8,879 bases of DNA from an uncultured Lacticaseibacillus sp. (GCA_934293835.1 CAKQZO010000063.1:1-8879); one strand, 5' to 3'; shown: positions 1-6,215, numbered from the stretch's first letter. Translations and numbers: made by a program. The notes: generated by a model from the sequence alone, not told the origin.

Positions 1-16
1 GTGATTTCATTTTACA

Positions 17-43
17 AGGACTCAGGCTGTGAGTCTTCTTTTT
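17..43 (+). terminator. Intrinsic terminator of a gene off the left edge
   Basis: A hairpin pairs gactca (19-24) with tgagtc (30-35) around a five-base loop. It extends by a G-T and an A-T pair to 17/37 and is followed by ttcttttt (36-43). The T-rich tract lies on the right, so it would stop rightward transcription. No coding sequence lies to its left inside the window, so the gene it serves must end before position 1. Confidence 0.65.
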
Positions 44-78
44 GTCAATTTGTTGCACTTACATTGTAAATTCGTCGT

Positions 79-106
79 ACCTCAGTGTGCCCTGAGGTGT
101 TCTTTT
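79..106 (+). terminator. Second rightward terminator-like hairpin
   Basis: acctcag (79-85) pairs with ctgaggt (92-98) around a six-base loop, followed by gttctttt (99-106). It is a 7 bp stem with a broken T tract. It lies about 40 bp after the first hairpin and faces the same way, so it may be a backup terminator that keeps rightward transcription out of the convergent tmRNA gene. The tail is weaker than that of the first hairpin. Confidence 0.45.
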
Positions 107-124
107 CAGTTTCGTTGTGTTCCT

Positions 125-161
125 AAAATAAAAAAGAAACGCCATCATAACGGCATTTCTT
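125..161 (-). terminator. Intrinsic terminator of ssrA (tmRNA)
   Basis: Read on the minus strand, AAGAAATGCC (161-152) pairs with GGCGTTTCTT (143-134) with one A-C mismatch and an eight-base loop. A T-rich tract covering 135-125 on the minus strand follows. It starts about 35 bases beyond the mature 3' end of the tmRNA, where a terminator of the precursor is expected. The 3' trailer between them would be removed during maturation. Confidence 0.75.
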
Positions 162-163
162 CC

Positions 164-172
164 GGGGGGGGG
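164..172. repeat. Run of nine G on the plus strand (nine C on the minus strand)
   Basis: Nine consecutive G occupy 164-172, between the 3' end of the tmRNA (196) and its terminator (161). The run would sit in the discarded 3' trailer of the tmRNA precursor. It could be a slippage-prone tract or a sequencing or assembly length error. No coding sequence crosses it, so no phase-variation role is indicated. Confidence 0.6.
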
Positions 173-195
173 TTCCGCCTTATGAAAGGCTATTC

Positions 196-557
196 TGGAG
201 GTGAGGAGAATCGAACTCCTGTCCATCAGCCCCGCTACATATAGCTCTACACGCTTAGTTCCACTATTTGAATTTCGCCTAACCGCCGCGCCGTGAATCA
301 AGGCTAACGCAGAAAGACTAACCCACTATCTCTTGCCGACGCCTCAGGTGGCAACGTCGTCCGTAGCTCAATTAGTTTGAGACCGCTAAGCATCCCTTGA
401 GCAAAGATGCGGCGATCACGCTAAGCTGTTATTAGGCAGCTAAAGCGTAAGAATTGTTGTTTTTTGCAGTTAATAAACTGTATGCGTTGATGACGGAGCC
501 GACCCTCCGACGTGCACCACATGCGCGAGCCACCAATGTCGAGACCATTACACCCCC
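196..557 (-). ncRNA. ssrA: Transfer-messenger RNA (tmRNA)
   Basis: tmRNA, with SmpB, rescues ribosomes stalled on broken mRNA and adds a degradation tag to the unfinished protein. The 5' end GGGGGTG (557-551) pairs with CACCTCC (203-197) as a seven-pair acceptor stem with one G-U pair at the third position, as in other tmRNAs. The discriminator A is at 196, and CCA is not encoded. The T arm, AGGAG-loop-CTCCT with TTCGATT in the loop, spans 220-204. The internal tag frame (467-432) encodes AKNNNSYALAA. The length of 362 nt is normal for a one-piece tmRNA. Several open frames cross this region on both strands, but they are by-products of the RNA gene. It has its own promoter on the right and terminator on the left. 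Confidence 0.97.
432..467 (-). other. tmRNA tag-peptide reading frame (AKNNNSYALAA)
   Basis: The resume codon GCA is at 467-465. The frame reads Ala-Lys-Asn-Asn-Asn-Ser-Tyr-Ala-Leu-Ala-Ala, then TAA (434-432) followed directly by a second TAA. The C-terminal ALAA is the degron recognised by ClpXP-type proteases in bacteria generally. The AKN(N)NSYALAA pattern is typical of lactobacilli and is the best taxonomic marker in the window. It has no start codon of its own, because translation switches in from a stalled mRNA. Confidence 0.95.
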
Positions 558-569
558 GTATGCTTCATC

Positions 570-598
570 ATCGTAGCATGTCGGCATTTTTTTGTCAA
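570..598 (-). promoter_or_regulatory. Promoter of ssrA
   Basis: On the minus strand a perfect -35 TTGACA (598-593) is separated by 17 bp from a -10 TACGAT (575-570, four of six bases matching TATAAT). The -35 is embedded between a run of T and a run of A, which can stiffen or bend DNA. The -10 ends 12 bases before the mature 5' end at 557, so a few leader bases are expected, to be removed by RNase P. A second, orphan TTGACA lies at 626-621 with no matching -10. Confidence 0.8.
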
Positions 599-653
599 AA
601 AAACTCACCATAAGCTTCATTGTCAAAGCTGTAATGGCGTGCTAGTCTGAACT

Positions 654-703
654 TATATTCGTGACGATTTTAAGGTCACTTTATGGCACGAGTGCGATAC
701 TCG
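654..703 (+). promoter_or_regulatory. Candidate promoter and leader of the two-component operon
   Basis: TATATT (654-659) is a good -10 candidate for the response regulator gene, but no convincing -35 lies 16-18 bp upstream (TTGTCA at 620-625 is 28 bp away). Just after it is an inverted repeat, GTGAC (661-665) and GTCAC (675-679), placed about where transcription would begin. A second, cgagt (689-693) and actcg (699-703), lies in the presumed leader. Their position suits an operator or autoregulatory site, but the arms are only five bases long, so chance cannot be excluded. Confidence 0.35.
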
Positions 704-733
704 TTGCAACTACGAATTGCGAGGAAGATAACA

Positions 734-1453
734 ATGAAAATTCTTATGATTGAAGACAACGAAAGCGTCGCCCAAATGATGGACATGTTCTTCAAAAAAG
801 AGCAATGGCAAGTGACGAATGCTTACGATGGTGAAACCGGGCTTGCCGCTTTCAAACAGACGCCTGAGGCTTTTGACATTATCACCTTAGATTTAAACTT
901 ACCGAAAATGGATGGGATGCAAGTTGCTCAAGAGATCCGTAAAGTATCCAAAACGGTCCCGTTGATCATGCTGACTGCCCGCGATACCGAAAGTGATCAA
1001 GTGCTTGGGTTGGAACTTGGTGCCGATGATTACGTCACCAAACCTTTCTCCCCCATCACCTTGGTTGCCCGGATCAAAGCCTTGCATCGACGCGCAGAAA
1101 CGGCCCCTGAAGCCGCGGCCGAGGCCGCTGAAAACAGTGCCTTCGATGTCGTCACCGCACACTTCAAGCTCTCGACTAAGACCCGCGAGGCCTATCTAGA
1201 CGGGGTTGCGATCGAAGGCCTCACCCCGAAGGAATTTGATCTCCTCCACACCCTCGCTCAAAACCCTAAGCAGGTTTTCTCGCGCGAACAACTGCTCCAG
1301 CTTGTCTGGGACTACGAATATTATGGTGACGAGCGAACAGTCGACGCACACATCAAGAAGTTGCGGCAGAAAATCGAAAAAGTTGGTCCCCAAATCATCC
1401 AGACGGTCTGGGGCGTCGGCTACAAGTTTGACGATTCCGGATTGGATAAATAA
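734..1453 (+). CDS. OmpR/PhoB-family response regulator
   Basis: A 239-residue DNA-binding response regulator, probably phosphorylated by the kinase encoded next. The receiver domain (about residues 1-120) has the acidic pair E7/D8, phosphoacceptor D53 in LDLNLPKMDG, T81 and K103 of the VTKPF motif. An Ala/Glu-rich linker (about 122-136) leads to an OmpR-type winged helix (about 139-233) with the typical EFDLL, SREQLL, RTVDAHIKKLRQK and VWGVGYKF segments. ATG 734 is chosen over the in-frame ATG at 683 because GAGGA (721-725) sits 8 bases before it and the receiver fold begins at once. The longer form would add 17 basic residues with no family match. The stop codon overlaps the kinase start. 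The signal and regulon are unknown. Confidence 0.93.
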   Translation: MKILMIEDNESVAQMMDMFFKKEQWQVTNAYDGETGLAAFKQTPEAFDIITLDLNLPKMDGMQVAQEIRKVSKTVPLIMLTARDTESDQVLGLELGADDYVTKPFSPITLVARIKALHRRAETAPEAAAEAAENSAFDVVTAHFKLSTKTREAYLDGVAIEGLTPKEFDLLHTLAQNPKQVFSREQLLQLVWDYEYYGDERTVDAHIKKLRQKIEKVGPQIIQTVWGVGYKFDDSGLDK

Positions 1454-2916
1454 TGAAATTACTCTACCAGCAAATGCTAGCCTTTTTCGGTGTGATCGCG
1501 CTAATGCTGACAATCGTGTCGCTGATGTTCATCAGAAGCACGACCAATACGGTCTGGCAAAACAGCTTTAATCAGCTCGAACAATACACCGACGTCTTGA
1601 AAGACCACGCCGTCGATCAAAACACCTACTTGATCAACACCCAATTTATTCAAAACGCCGAGGAGACCCTCGCCAAGCAAAACGTCCACTTCATGATCTA
1701 TAATGCCACCAATACCGCCCGCTACCCCAATATGCCAGGCGCTGCGCCTCAAGCAATCGCCAGCAAGTACTGGAAGAAACTCAAACAAGGTGACACGGTC
1801 GCGCTTCCCGAGCTGACGACCAACCCGCAAAATGGCAAGCAACAGCGCATGACGATTTACTACAAACCAGTATTCCTGAGTCAGAAGCTCTTGTTTGTGA
1901 TTGCGGCGTTTGCCCCGATAGAAAATATCCAATCGTCGATCCAGCAAACCGAAAAAAACCTTATCGTAGCCTTTTTACTGTCCCTACTGGCGGCGATGGT
2001 CGTGTCATACTTTTTGGCCCGGTTTCAGGTTAACCGGATCAATCGCCTTCGCCAGGCAACCCATCAGGTGGCCGAAGGGGATTACGACGTCCAGGTCAAA
2101 TTCGAGAAAAAAGGCAAAGACGAAGTCGCAGCCTTGGCCGATGATTTTCAAGACATGGTCAACTCGCTACGCGAATCACAAGCCGAGATTCACCGTCAAG
2201 AAGAGCGGCGCCGACAGTTTATGGCCGACGCTGCCCACGAGATGCGCACGCCGCTAACGACCATTAACGGTCTTTTAGAAGGGCTTGCATATGATGCAAT
2301 TCCTGAAGAGTCCAAAGGTGACTCGATTGCCTTGATGCAAAAAGAGACCAAACGCTTGATCCGCCTCGTGAACGAGAATCTCGACTATGAGAAGATCCGC
2401 ACCAATCAAATCTTGTTAAACAAACAGACCTTCAATGCGACCGAAGCCCTCAATGATATCATTGCTCAGCTCACCCAAAAGGCCTCTGCTTCTGGTAATC
2501 AGCTGGTGCTTCAGGCCGACGAATCCGTGCCAGTATACGCTGACCATGACCGCTTCGTGCAGGTCCTGTTCAACATTACCCAAAACGCGATTCAGTTCAC
2601 CCAAGACGGCACGATCACCCTTAGCGCCAAACTGGGCTACCATCAAACCGAATTCCGTATTCAAGACACGGGCATCGGCATGAACGCCGAGCAAGTCAAA
2701 AACATCTGGGAGCGCTACTACAAAGCTGACCCTTCACGCAAAAATACCAAGTATGGCGAATCCGGCCTGGGCTTAGCAATCGTCCATCAACTTGTCACTC
2801 GCCACGGCGGCACGATTCAAGTCGATTCAACGCTTGGCCAAGGAACAATCTTCACGCTAGCCTTTCCTGACGAAGAGACTGCACCGAAACAGGCACCCAT
2901 CACACACACCACTTAG
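1453..2916 (+). CDS. Sensor histidine kinase, two TM segments and HAMP
   Basis: A 487-residue membrane sensor kinase, partner of the preceding regulator. In order it shows TM1 (about 8-27), an extracellular sensor region of about 140 residues (28-168) with no motif I can assign, TM2 (about 170-188), a HAMP linker (about 189-241), a dimerisation/H-box with phosphoacceptor H262 in DAAHEMRTPL, and an ATPase domain. The ATPase domain has an N box (NITQNAIQF, N374/N378), G1 box D405-TGIGM, F-box region WERYYKAD, and G2 box SGLGLAIV (437-444). All catalytic boxes are intact. The ATG shares its A with the last base of the regulator's TAA (TAATG), which suggests translational coupling, and only a weak GGA-type SD is visible. 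I cannot name a specific system. Confidence 0.93.
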   Translation: MKLLYQQMLAFFGVIALMLTIVSLMFIRSTTNTVWQNSFNQLEQYTDVLKDHAVDQNTYLINTQFIQNAEETLAKQNVHFMIYNATNTARYPNMPGAAPQAIASKYWKKLKQGDTVALPELTTNPQNGKQQRMTIYYKPVFLSQKLLFVIAAFAPIENIQSSIQQTEKNLIVAFLLSLLAAMVVSYFLARFQVNRINRLRQATHQVAEGDYDVQVKFEKKGKDEVAALADDFQDMVNSLRESQAEIHRQEERRRQFMADAAHEMRTPLTTINGLLEGLAYDAIPEESKGDSIALMQKETKRLIRLVNENLDYEKIRTNQILLNKQTFNATEALNDIIAQLTQKASASGNQLVLQADESVPVYADHDRFVQVLFNITQNAIQFTQDGTITLSAKLGYHQTEFRIQDTGIGMNAEQVKNIWERYYKADPSRKNTKYGESGLGLAIVHQLVTRHGGTIQVDSTLGQGTIFTLAFPDEETAPKQAPITHTT

Positions 2917-2958
2917 GCATACGTTACAAACTGCTTCAATATACGCTTGCCTCTCTTC

Positions 2959-3004
2959 AAAACACCGGCACACCGCGAGTTAATTTGCGATGTGCCGGTT
3001 TTTT
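2959..3004 (+). terminator. Terminator of the two-component operon
   Basis: accggcacaccgc (2964-2976) pairs with gcgatgtgccggt (2987-2999) with one C-A mismatch and a 10-base loop. Six T (2999-3004) follow, and AAAA (2959-2962) precedes the stem. It lies about 45 bp after the kinase stop codon and is the strongest rightward terminator in the window. Confidence 0.88.
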
Positions 3005-3021
3005 GAGTTGGGGGCAGCCAT

Positions 3022-3053
3022 AAAAATAGGGATGTGGCAACTGCCGCATCCCT
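3022..3053 (-). terminator. Terminator of the ilvD-DUF59 operon
   Basis: gggatgtggc (3029-3038) and gccgcatccc (3043-3052) form a 10 bp stem with one G-T wobble and a four-base loop. On the minus strand it is followed by a T-rich tract (3028-3022, TATTTTT reading outward). It lies about 75 bp downstream of the DUF59 stop. The plus side has only a short, broken T tract, so its main use should be leftward. Confidence 0.75.
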
Positions 3054-3125
3054 TTATTGTGCCCAAATATTCCAGTAATGTTACCCGCCAAAAGGCTGCC
3101 TTTTACACAGCCTCATTACGTTCGC

Positions 3126-3467
3126 CTAATGGACGCTGATGCCCAGCATCATGCGGCCGGCGCGTGAAATTCGCGTCATCTGCCATGAAGGTGACCAGAC
3201 GACTTCGACCTTCACCGAATTGATTTCTGGTAATGCTTTGAGCTCCTTCACGATCTGCTCAGGCACGTCAGCGATACACGAGCACCCCATCTCGGAGAAG
3301 GTGATGACAACATCACAATGCCCGTTTTCATCGAGATCGATCGCGTAAATAAAGCCCAGGTTATAAATATCCACCCCTAGCTCTGGTTCCATGATCGTCG
3401 AAAACTTCTCCTCAAGCTGATCACCAATGGCGGCCGCCCGATCGTTAATTTTGATGTCATCGCGCAT
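3126..3467 (-). CDS. MIP18/DUF59-family Fe-S cluster assembly factor (SufT-like)
   Basis: A 113-residue cytoplasmic protein of the DUF59 (MIP18, PaaD/SufT-like) family, whose characterised members help mature Fe-S proteins. It carries the hallmark EPELGVDIYNLGFIY (residues 28-42), the VVITFSEMGCSCIADVPEQI segment with C62 and C64 at the position of the family's conserved cysteine, and the C-terminal VWSPSWQMTRISRAGRMMLGI. Length is typical. ATG 3467 is preferred over the in-frame TTG at 3485, because AAAGGA (3482-3477) lies 9 bases before the ATG and the TTG would fall inside the SD itself. It lies 45 bp after ilvD on the same strand with no terminator between, so the two are probably co-transcribed. 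Acting on IlvD, itself an Fe-S enzyme, is an inference from position. Confidence 0.88.
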   Translation of the reverse strand: MRDDIKINDRAAAIGDQLEEKFSTIMEPELGVDIYNLGFIYAIDLDENGHCDVVITFSEMGCSCIADVPEQIVKELKALPEINSVKVEVVWSPSWQMTRISRAGRMMLGISVH

Positions 3468-3512
3468 AGTCTCTGATCCTTTCAATTTAAAGCTAAATGT
3501 CCATATCGCCGG

Positions 3513-5210
3513 CTACTTCTTCCAGAAGTCGGTTGTCGCCCCTGTGGCCGCAGAAGAAACCAAGTGTGCGTACTTGCCGAGTACCCCACGAGTCTCCAAC
3601 GGCGGAATAACCAGATGCTTGCGCCGTTCCGCGAGCTCTGAGTCGGAAACATCCATGGTCAATTCGCGAGTATCTTGATCAATGATGATCGTATCGCCGG
3701 TCTTCAACAATGCGATGTTCCCACCATCTTGTGCTTCCGGCGCGATGTGGCCAACTACGAACCCGTGGGAGCCGCCGGAGAAGCGGCCATCAGTCAACAG
3801 TGCCACGGATTCCCCTTGACCTTTACCACTCAACAGGCCAGATAAGGTCAACATTTCTGGCATACCAGGGCCCCCCTTAGGACCGACATAGCGGACAACG
3901 ACACAGTCGCCAGGAACAACTTCGTCGGCCATTACCGCATCAATGGCGGCTTGTTCACTATCAAAGACCTTGGCTGGACCGACATGACGGCGCGTCTTCA
4001 GACCAGAAACCTTCACCACACAACCTTCTGTGGACAGATTCCCGTGTAAAATGATCAGTGGACCATCTTCACGCAGCGGATGCTCAAGCGGCATGATGAC
4101 CTTTTGGCCAGGTGTCAAATCTGGGAAATCGGCGAGGTTTTCCGCCACGGTCTTTCCCGTGCAGGTCAGGCAATCACCATGCAAATAGCCGTTCTTCAAG
4201 AGTAGCTTCTCAACCGCGGTTACACCGCCGGCCTTATACAGGTCGTACATCACGTACTTACCTGATGGCTTGAGGTCAGCGATATGTGGGACCTTCTTCT
4301 GGAACGTGTTGAAATCGTCAATGGTCATTTCGACGTTAGCCGCATGGGCGATCGCCAACAAATGCAAAACTGAGTTCGTCGAGCCGCCCAGCGCCATGAT
4401 CACCGTCAACGCGTTTTCAAAGGCCTCACGCGTCAAGATGTCGTGTGGATAGATTCCCTTCTTCAACAAGTTGATAACGGCTTTACCCGCAGCTTCCACG
4501 TCTTTGCGCTTGGCCTCTGAATCACCGGGATGCGATGCAGACCCAGGCAAACTCATACCCATCACTTCGATTGCGGATGCCATGGTGTTCGCCGTGTACA
4601 TTCCCCCACAGGCACCAGGGCCTGGGCAGGCGTTACATTCGATGCGCCGGACTTCTTCTTCGGACATCTCCCCAGCGTTCATCGCGCCGACCGCTTCAAA
4701 CACGGAAACAAGATCGATATCCTTGCCGTCCAATTTGCCGGGCATGATCGTACCACCATAGACGAAGATTGACGGAATATCCGCGTTAGCCATGGCAATC
4801 AAGCTCCCTGGCATGTTCTTGTCACAACCACCGACTGCGACCAAGGCATCGGCATTATGCCCGCCGACTGCTGCTTCCATCGAGTCTGCAATAATGTCGC
4901 GGCTCGGCAAGGAGTACCGCATCCCCGGGGTCGACATCGAGATCCCGTCAGAAACAGTGATGGTCCCGAATTGAACCGGCCAGCCACCTGCCTCTTGGAC
5001 CCCTTTCTTCGCACATTTACCTAAACCATCAAGATGCATGTTACAAGGCGTGTTCTCCGCCCAAGTGCTAATGACACCGACGATCGGTTTCTTAAAGTCT
5101 TCATCCTGCATGCCGGTGGCACGCATCATCGCGCGGTTGGCAGACTTGACGATGCCATCATAAACGTGACTGCGAATCCGCAATTCATCGCCTGAAAGAT
5201 CTTTTGCCAT
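3513..5210 (-). CDS. ilvD: Dihydroxy-acid dehydratase
   Basis: Full-length (565 aa) dehydratase of the IlvD/Edd family. It converts 2,3-dihydroxyisovalerate and its ethyl homologue into the 2-keto acids used for valine, isoleucine, leucine and pantothenate. The Fe-S ligand cysteines are present as C56 (NTPCNMHL), C129 (GGCDKNMPG) and C201 in [27 protein letters not shown] and [11 protein letters not shown] near the C terminus are also intact. The CPGPGACGG form and length fit IlvD better than sugar-acid dehydratases, but substrate is not proved. The start ATG has AAAGGAG (5226-5220) nine bases upstream. No other branched-chain biosynthesis gene is in the window. It is followed by the DUF59 gene and is divergent from yaaA. 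Confidence 0.95.
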   Translation of the reverse strand: MAKDLSGDELRIRSHVYDGIVKSANRAMMRATGMQDEDFKKPIVGVISTWAENTPCNMHLDGLGKCAKKGVQEAGGWPVQFGTITVSDGISMSTPGMRYSLPSRDIIADSMEAAVGGHNADALVAVGGCDKNMPGSLIAMANADIPSIFVYGGTIMPGKLDGKDIDLVSVFEAVGAMNAGEMSEEEVRRIECNACPGPGACGGMYTANTMASAIEVMGMSLPGSASHPGDSEAKRKDVEAAGKAVINLLKKGIYPHDILTREAFENALTVIMALGGSTNSVLHLLAIAHAANVEMTIDDFNTFQKKVPHIADLKPSGKYVMYDLYKAGGVTAVEKLLLKNGYLHGDCLTCTGKTVAENLADFPDLTPGQKVIMPLEHPLREDGPLIILHGNLSTEGCVVKVSGLKTRRHVGPAKVFDSEQAAIDAVMADEVVPGDCVVVRYVGPKGGPGMPEMLTLSGLLSGKGQGESVALLTDGRFSGGSHGFVVGHIAPEAQDGGNIALLKTGDTIIIDQDTRELTMDVSDSELAERRKHLVIPPLETRGVLGKYAHLVSSAATGATTDFWKK

Positions 5211-5271
5211 ATGCTGACGCTCCTTTCAAAAACGTGTAATATGTAAATACAGCGCTCACTGCCACTATATT

Positions 5272-5288
5272 TTAATAGAATTCTAACA
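5272..5288 (-). promoter_or_regulatory. Candidate ilvD promoter (extended -10) overlapping a PerR-like box
   Basis: On the minus strand TGTTAGAAT (5288-5280) is an extended -10, TGn followed by TAGAAT (five of six matches). The -35 region is poor, as is common for extended -10 promoters. The predicted leader is about 60 bases. The same bases form a 15 bp partly symmetric element, TTAGAATTCTATTAA (5286-5272), matching the Bacillus PerR consensus TTATAATnATTATAA at 10 of 14 defined positions and containing the perfect palindrome tagaattcta (5276-5285). The promoter call is moderate and the PerR reading speculative, because AT-rich DNA gives such matches by chance. Confidence 0.4.
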
Positions 5289-5312
5289 CTAAAACGAGCG
5301 GATTCACAGAAT

Positions 5313-5327
5313 AATTTTGCGCAAACT
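5313..5327. promoter_or_regulatory. CodY-like palindrome in the ilvD/yaaA intergenic region
   Basis: AATTTTGCGCAAACT matches the CodY consensus AATTTTCWGAAAATT at 11 of 15 positions and has a perfect 10 bp palindromic core, TTTGCGCAAA (5316-5325). CodY represses branched-chain amino acid genes in many Firmicutes, so its place upstream of the ilvD -10 makes sense. Four mismatches, two of them in the centre, keep this a weak call. Confidence 0.25.
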
Positions 5328-5338
5328 AGTTAGATTAA

Positions 5339-5387
5339 TTGACATTACCCGTGCTTACTTCAACGCTATCGAATCGAGGACACCTCC
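5339..5387 (+). promoter_or_regulatory. yaaA upstream region: orphan -35 and SD within a small hairpin
   Basis: A perfect TTGACA lies at 5339-5344, but no good -10 follows at 16-18 bp (the 17 bp position reads aacgct), so the promoter is uncertain. The SD GAGGA (5376-5380) is seven bases before the ATG. Its GAGG (5376-5379) can pair with CCTC (5383-5386) across a three-base loop, which could partly hide the SD in the mRNA. Confidence 0.3.
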
Positions 5388-6137
5388 ATGCAACTCATCA
5401 TCGCCCCGGCCAAAAAAATGCGCGTCGACCCAGACAGCTTCGCCTCCTTAAGCACCCCCCAGTTTCTCCCTCAAACCGAAGAGATTCTGGCCGCCATGCG
5501 TCAGCTGGACTATGACCAGTTGCAAACGCTTTGGGCGTGCAGCGATCGCCTGGCTGCTGCCAACTTCCATCAACTGCAACGACTGCGTCTTGACGGTCCC
5601 CAACTGACCCCCGCAATCATTGCGTTCGTCGGGGTGCAATACCAGTCGATGGCCCCAGACTTGTTGACCGAGCCCGCACTTCAATATATTCAAGATAACC
5701 TGCGGATCCTCTCGGGCTTCTACGGCCTGTTGCGGCCTTTTGATGCGATTGTTCCCTATCGTCTGGAGATGGGCAGCCGTCTTCCAGTCACTCATGCCGC
5801 CAACCTATACACCTTTTGGGGAAGCCGACTGCACGACGCACTGGACTTCAGCCACGGTCCCTTGATCAACCTTGCCTCTGCCGAATACGCCAAAGCGATT
5901 CGCCCGTTTCTGAATGCCGATGAACGCCTCATCTCTATTCGCTTCGGCCACCGAGTCGCAGGACGCATCAAAACTCGCGCCACTAAAGCCAAAATTGCCC
6001 GCGGCGCAATGGTCCGCTTCATGGCGGAAAATCATATCACCGACGTTACCGACATCAAGGCTTTCGACCATCCGCTATATCAATTTGCACCGCAGGAAAG
6101 CACTACAGACGAGCTCGTGTTCTTAACCGAGCAATAG
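5388..6137 (+). CDS. yaaA: Peroxide stress protein YaaA (UPF0246)
   Basis: A 249-residue cytoplasmic protein of the UPF0246/DUF328 family. In E. coli YaaA lowers intracellular unincorporated iron during peroxide stress and so limits Fenton damage. Structural work places the family near DNA-binding folds, but its biochemical action is not settled. Seen here are the N-terminal IIAPAKKM (4-11), LSGFYGLLRPFD (108-119), PYRLEM (123-128), LINLASAEY (159-167) and KIARGAMVRF (202-211), all family signatures, over the usual length. The start has GAGGA seven bases upstream. It is divergent from ilvD and convergent with the HAD gene. No clear rightward terminator follows its stop. Confidence 0.93.
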   Translation: MQLIIAPAKKMRVDPDSFASLSTPQFLPQTEEILAAMRQLDYDQLQTLWACSDRLAAANFHQLQRLRLDGPQLTPAIIAFVGVQYQSMAPDLLTEPALQYIQDNLRILSGFYGLLRPFDAIVPYRLEMGSRLPVTHAANLYTFWGSRLHDALDFSHGPLINLASAEYAKAIRPFLNADERLISIRFGHRVAGRIKTRATKAKIARGAMVRFMAENHITDVTDIKAFDHPLYQFAPQESTTDELVFLTEQ

Positions 6138-6160
6138 CTTGGTCAACGGCTCCGTCGCGC

Positions 6161-6199
6161 AAAAAAACCTCGCGCCACGATTACCATCGTAGAACGAGG
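6161..6199 (-). terminator. Terminator of the GH65-pgmB-HAD operon
   Basis: An outer stem of cctcg (6168-6172) with cgagg (6195-6199) encloses a four-by-four internal loop and an inner stem of acgat (6177-6181) with atcgt (6186-6190). On the minus strand it is followed by seven T (6167-6161). It lies about 20 bp after the HAD stop. The plus side has no T tract, so it serves the leftward operon. Confidence 0.8.
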
Positions 6200-6215
6200 A
6201 GAGGCGAATAACAAT

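Noticed and set aside
59..301. Open reading frame of 80 codons on the minus strand, and an overlapping plus-strand frame at 29-244
   Set aside because: Both run through terminators and the tRNA-like end of the tmRNA gene. Neither has an SD or recognisable protein features.
432..626. Open frame of 64 codons on the minus strand ending in AKNNNSYALAA
   Set aside because: It is the tmRNA tag frame extended upstream by chance through the 5' tRNA-like half and the promoter. It is not a separate gene.
683..733. N-terminal extension of the response regulator from ATG 683
   Set aside because: The 17 extra residues are not part of the receiver fold. ATG 734 has a well-spaced GAGGA, and the extension overlaps an inverted repeat in the leader.
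1196..1947. Minus-strand frames of 105 and 148 codons across the regulator and kinase genes
   Set aside because: They are antisense to strongly conserved coding sequence and lack their own initiation signals or family features.
3468..3485. TTG start adding six residues to the DUF59 protein
   Set aside because: The TTG overlaps the AAAGGA that serves the downstream ATG 3467 at ideal spacing.
4270..4974. Several plus-strand frames of 60-96 codons within ilvD
   Set aside because: They are antisense shadows of a well-supported gene with intact family motifs, with no SD or recognisable domains.
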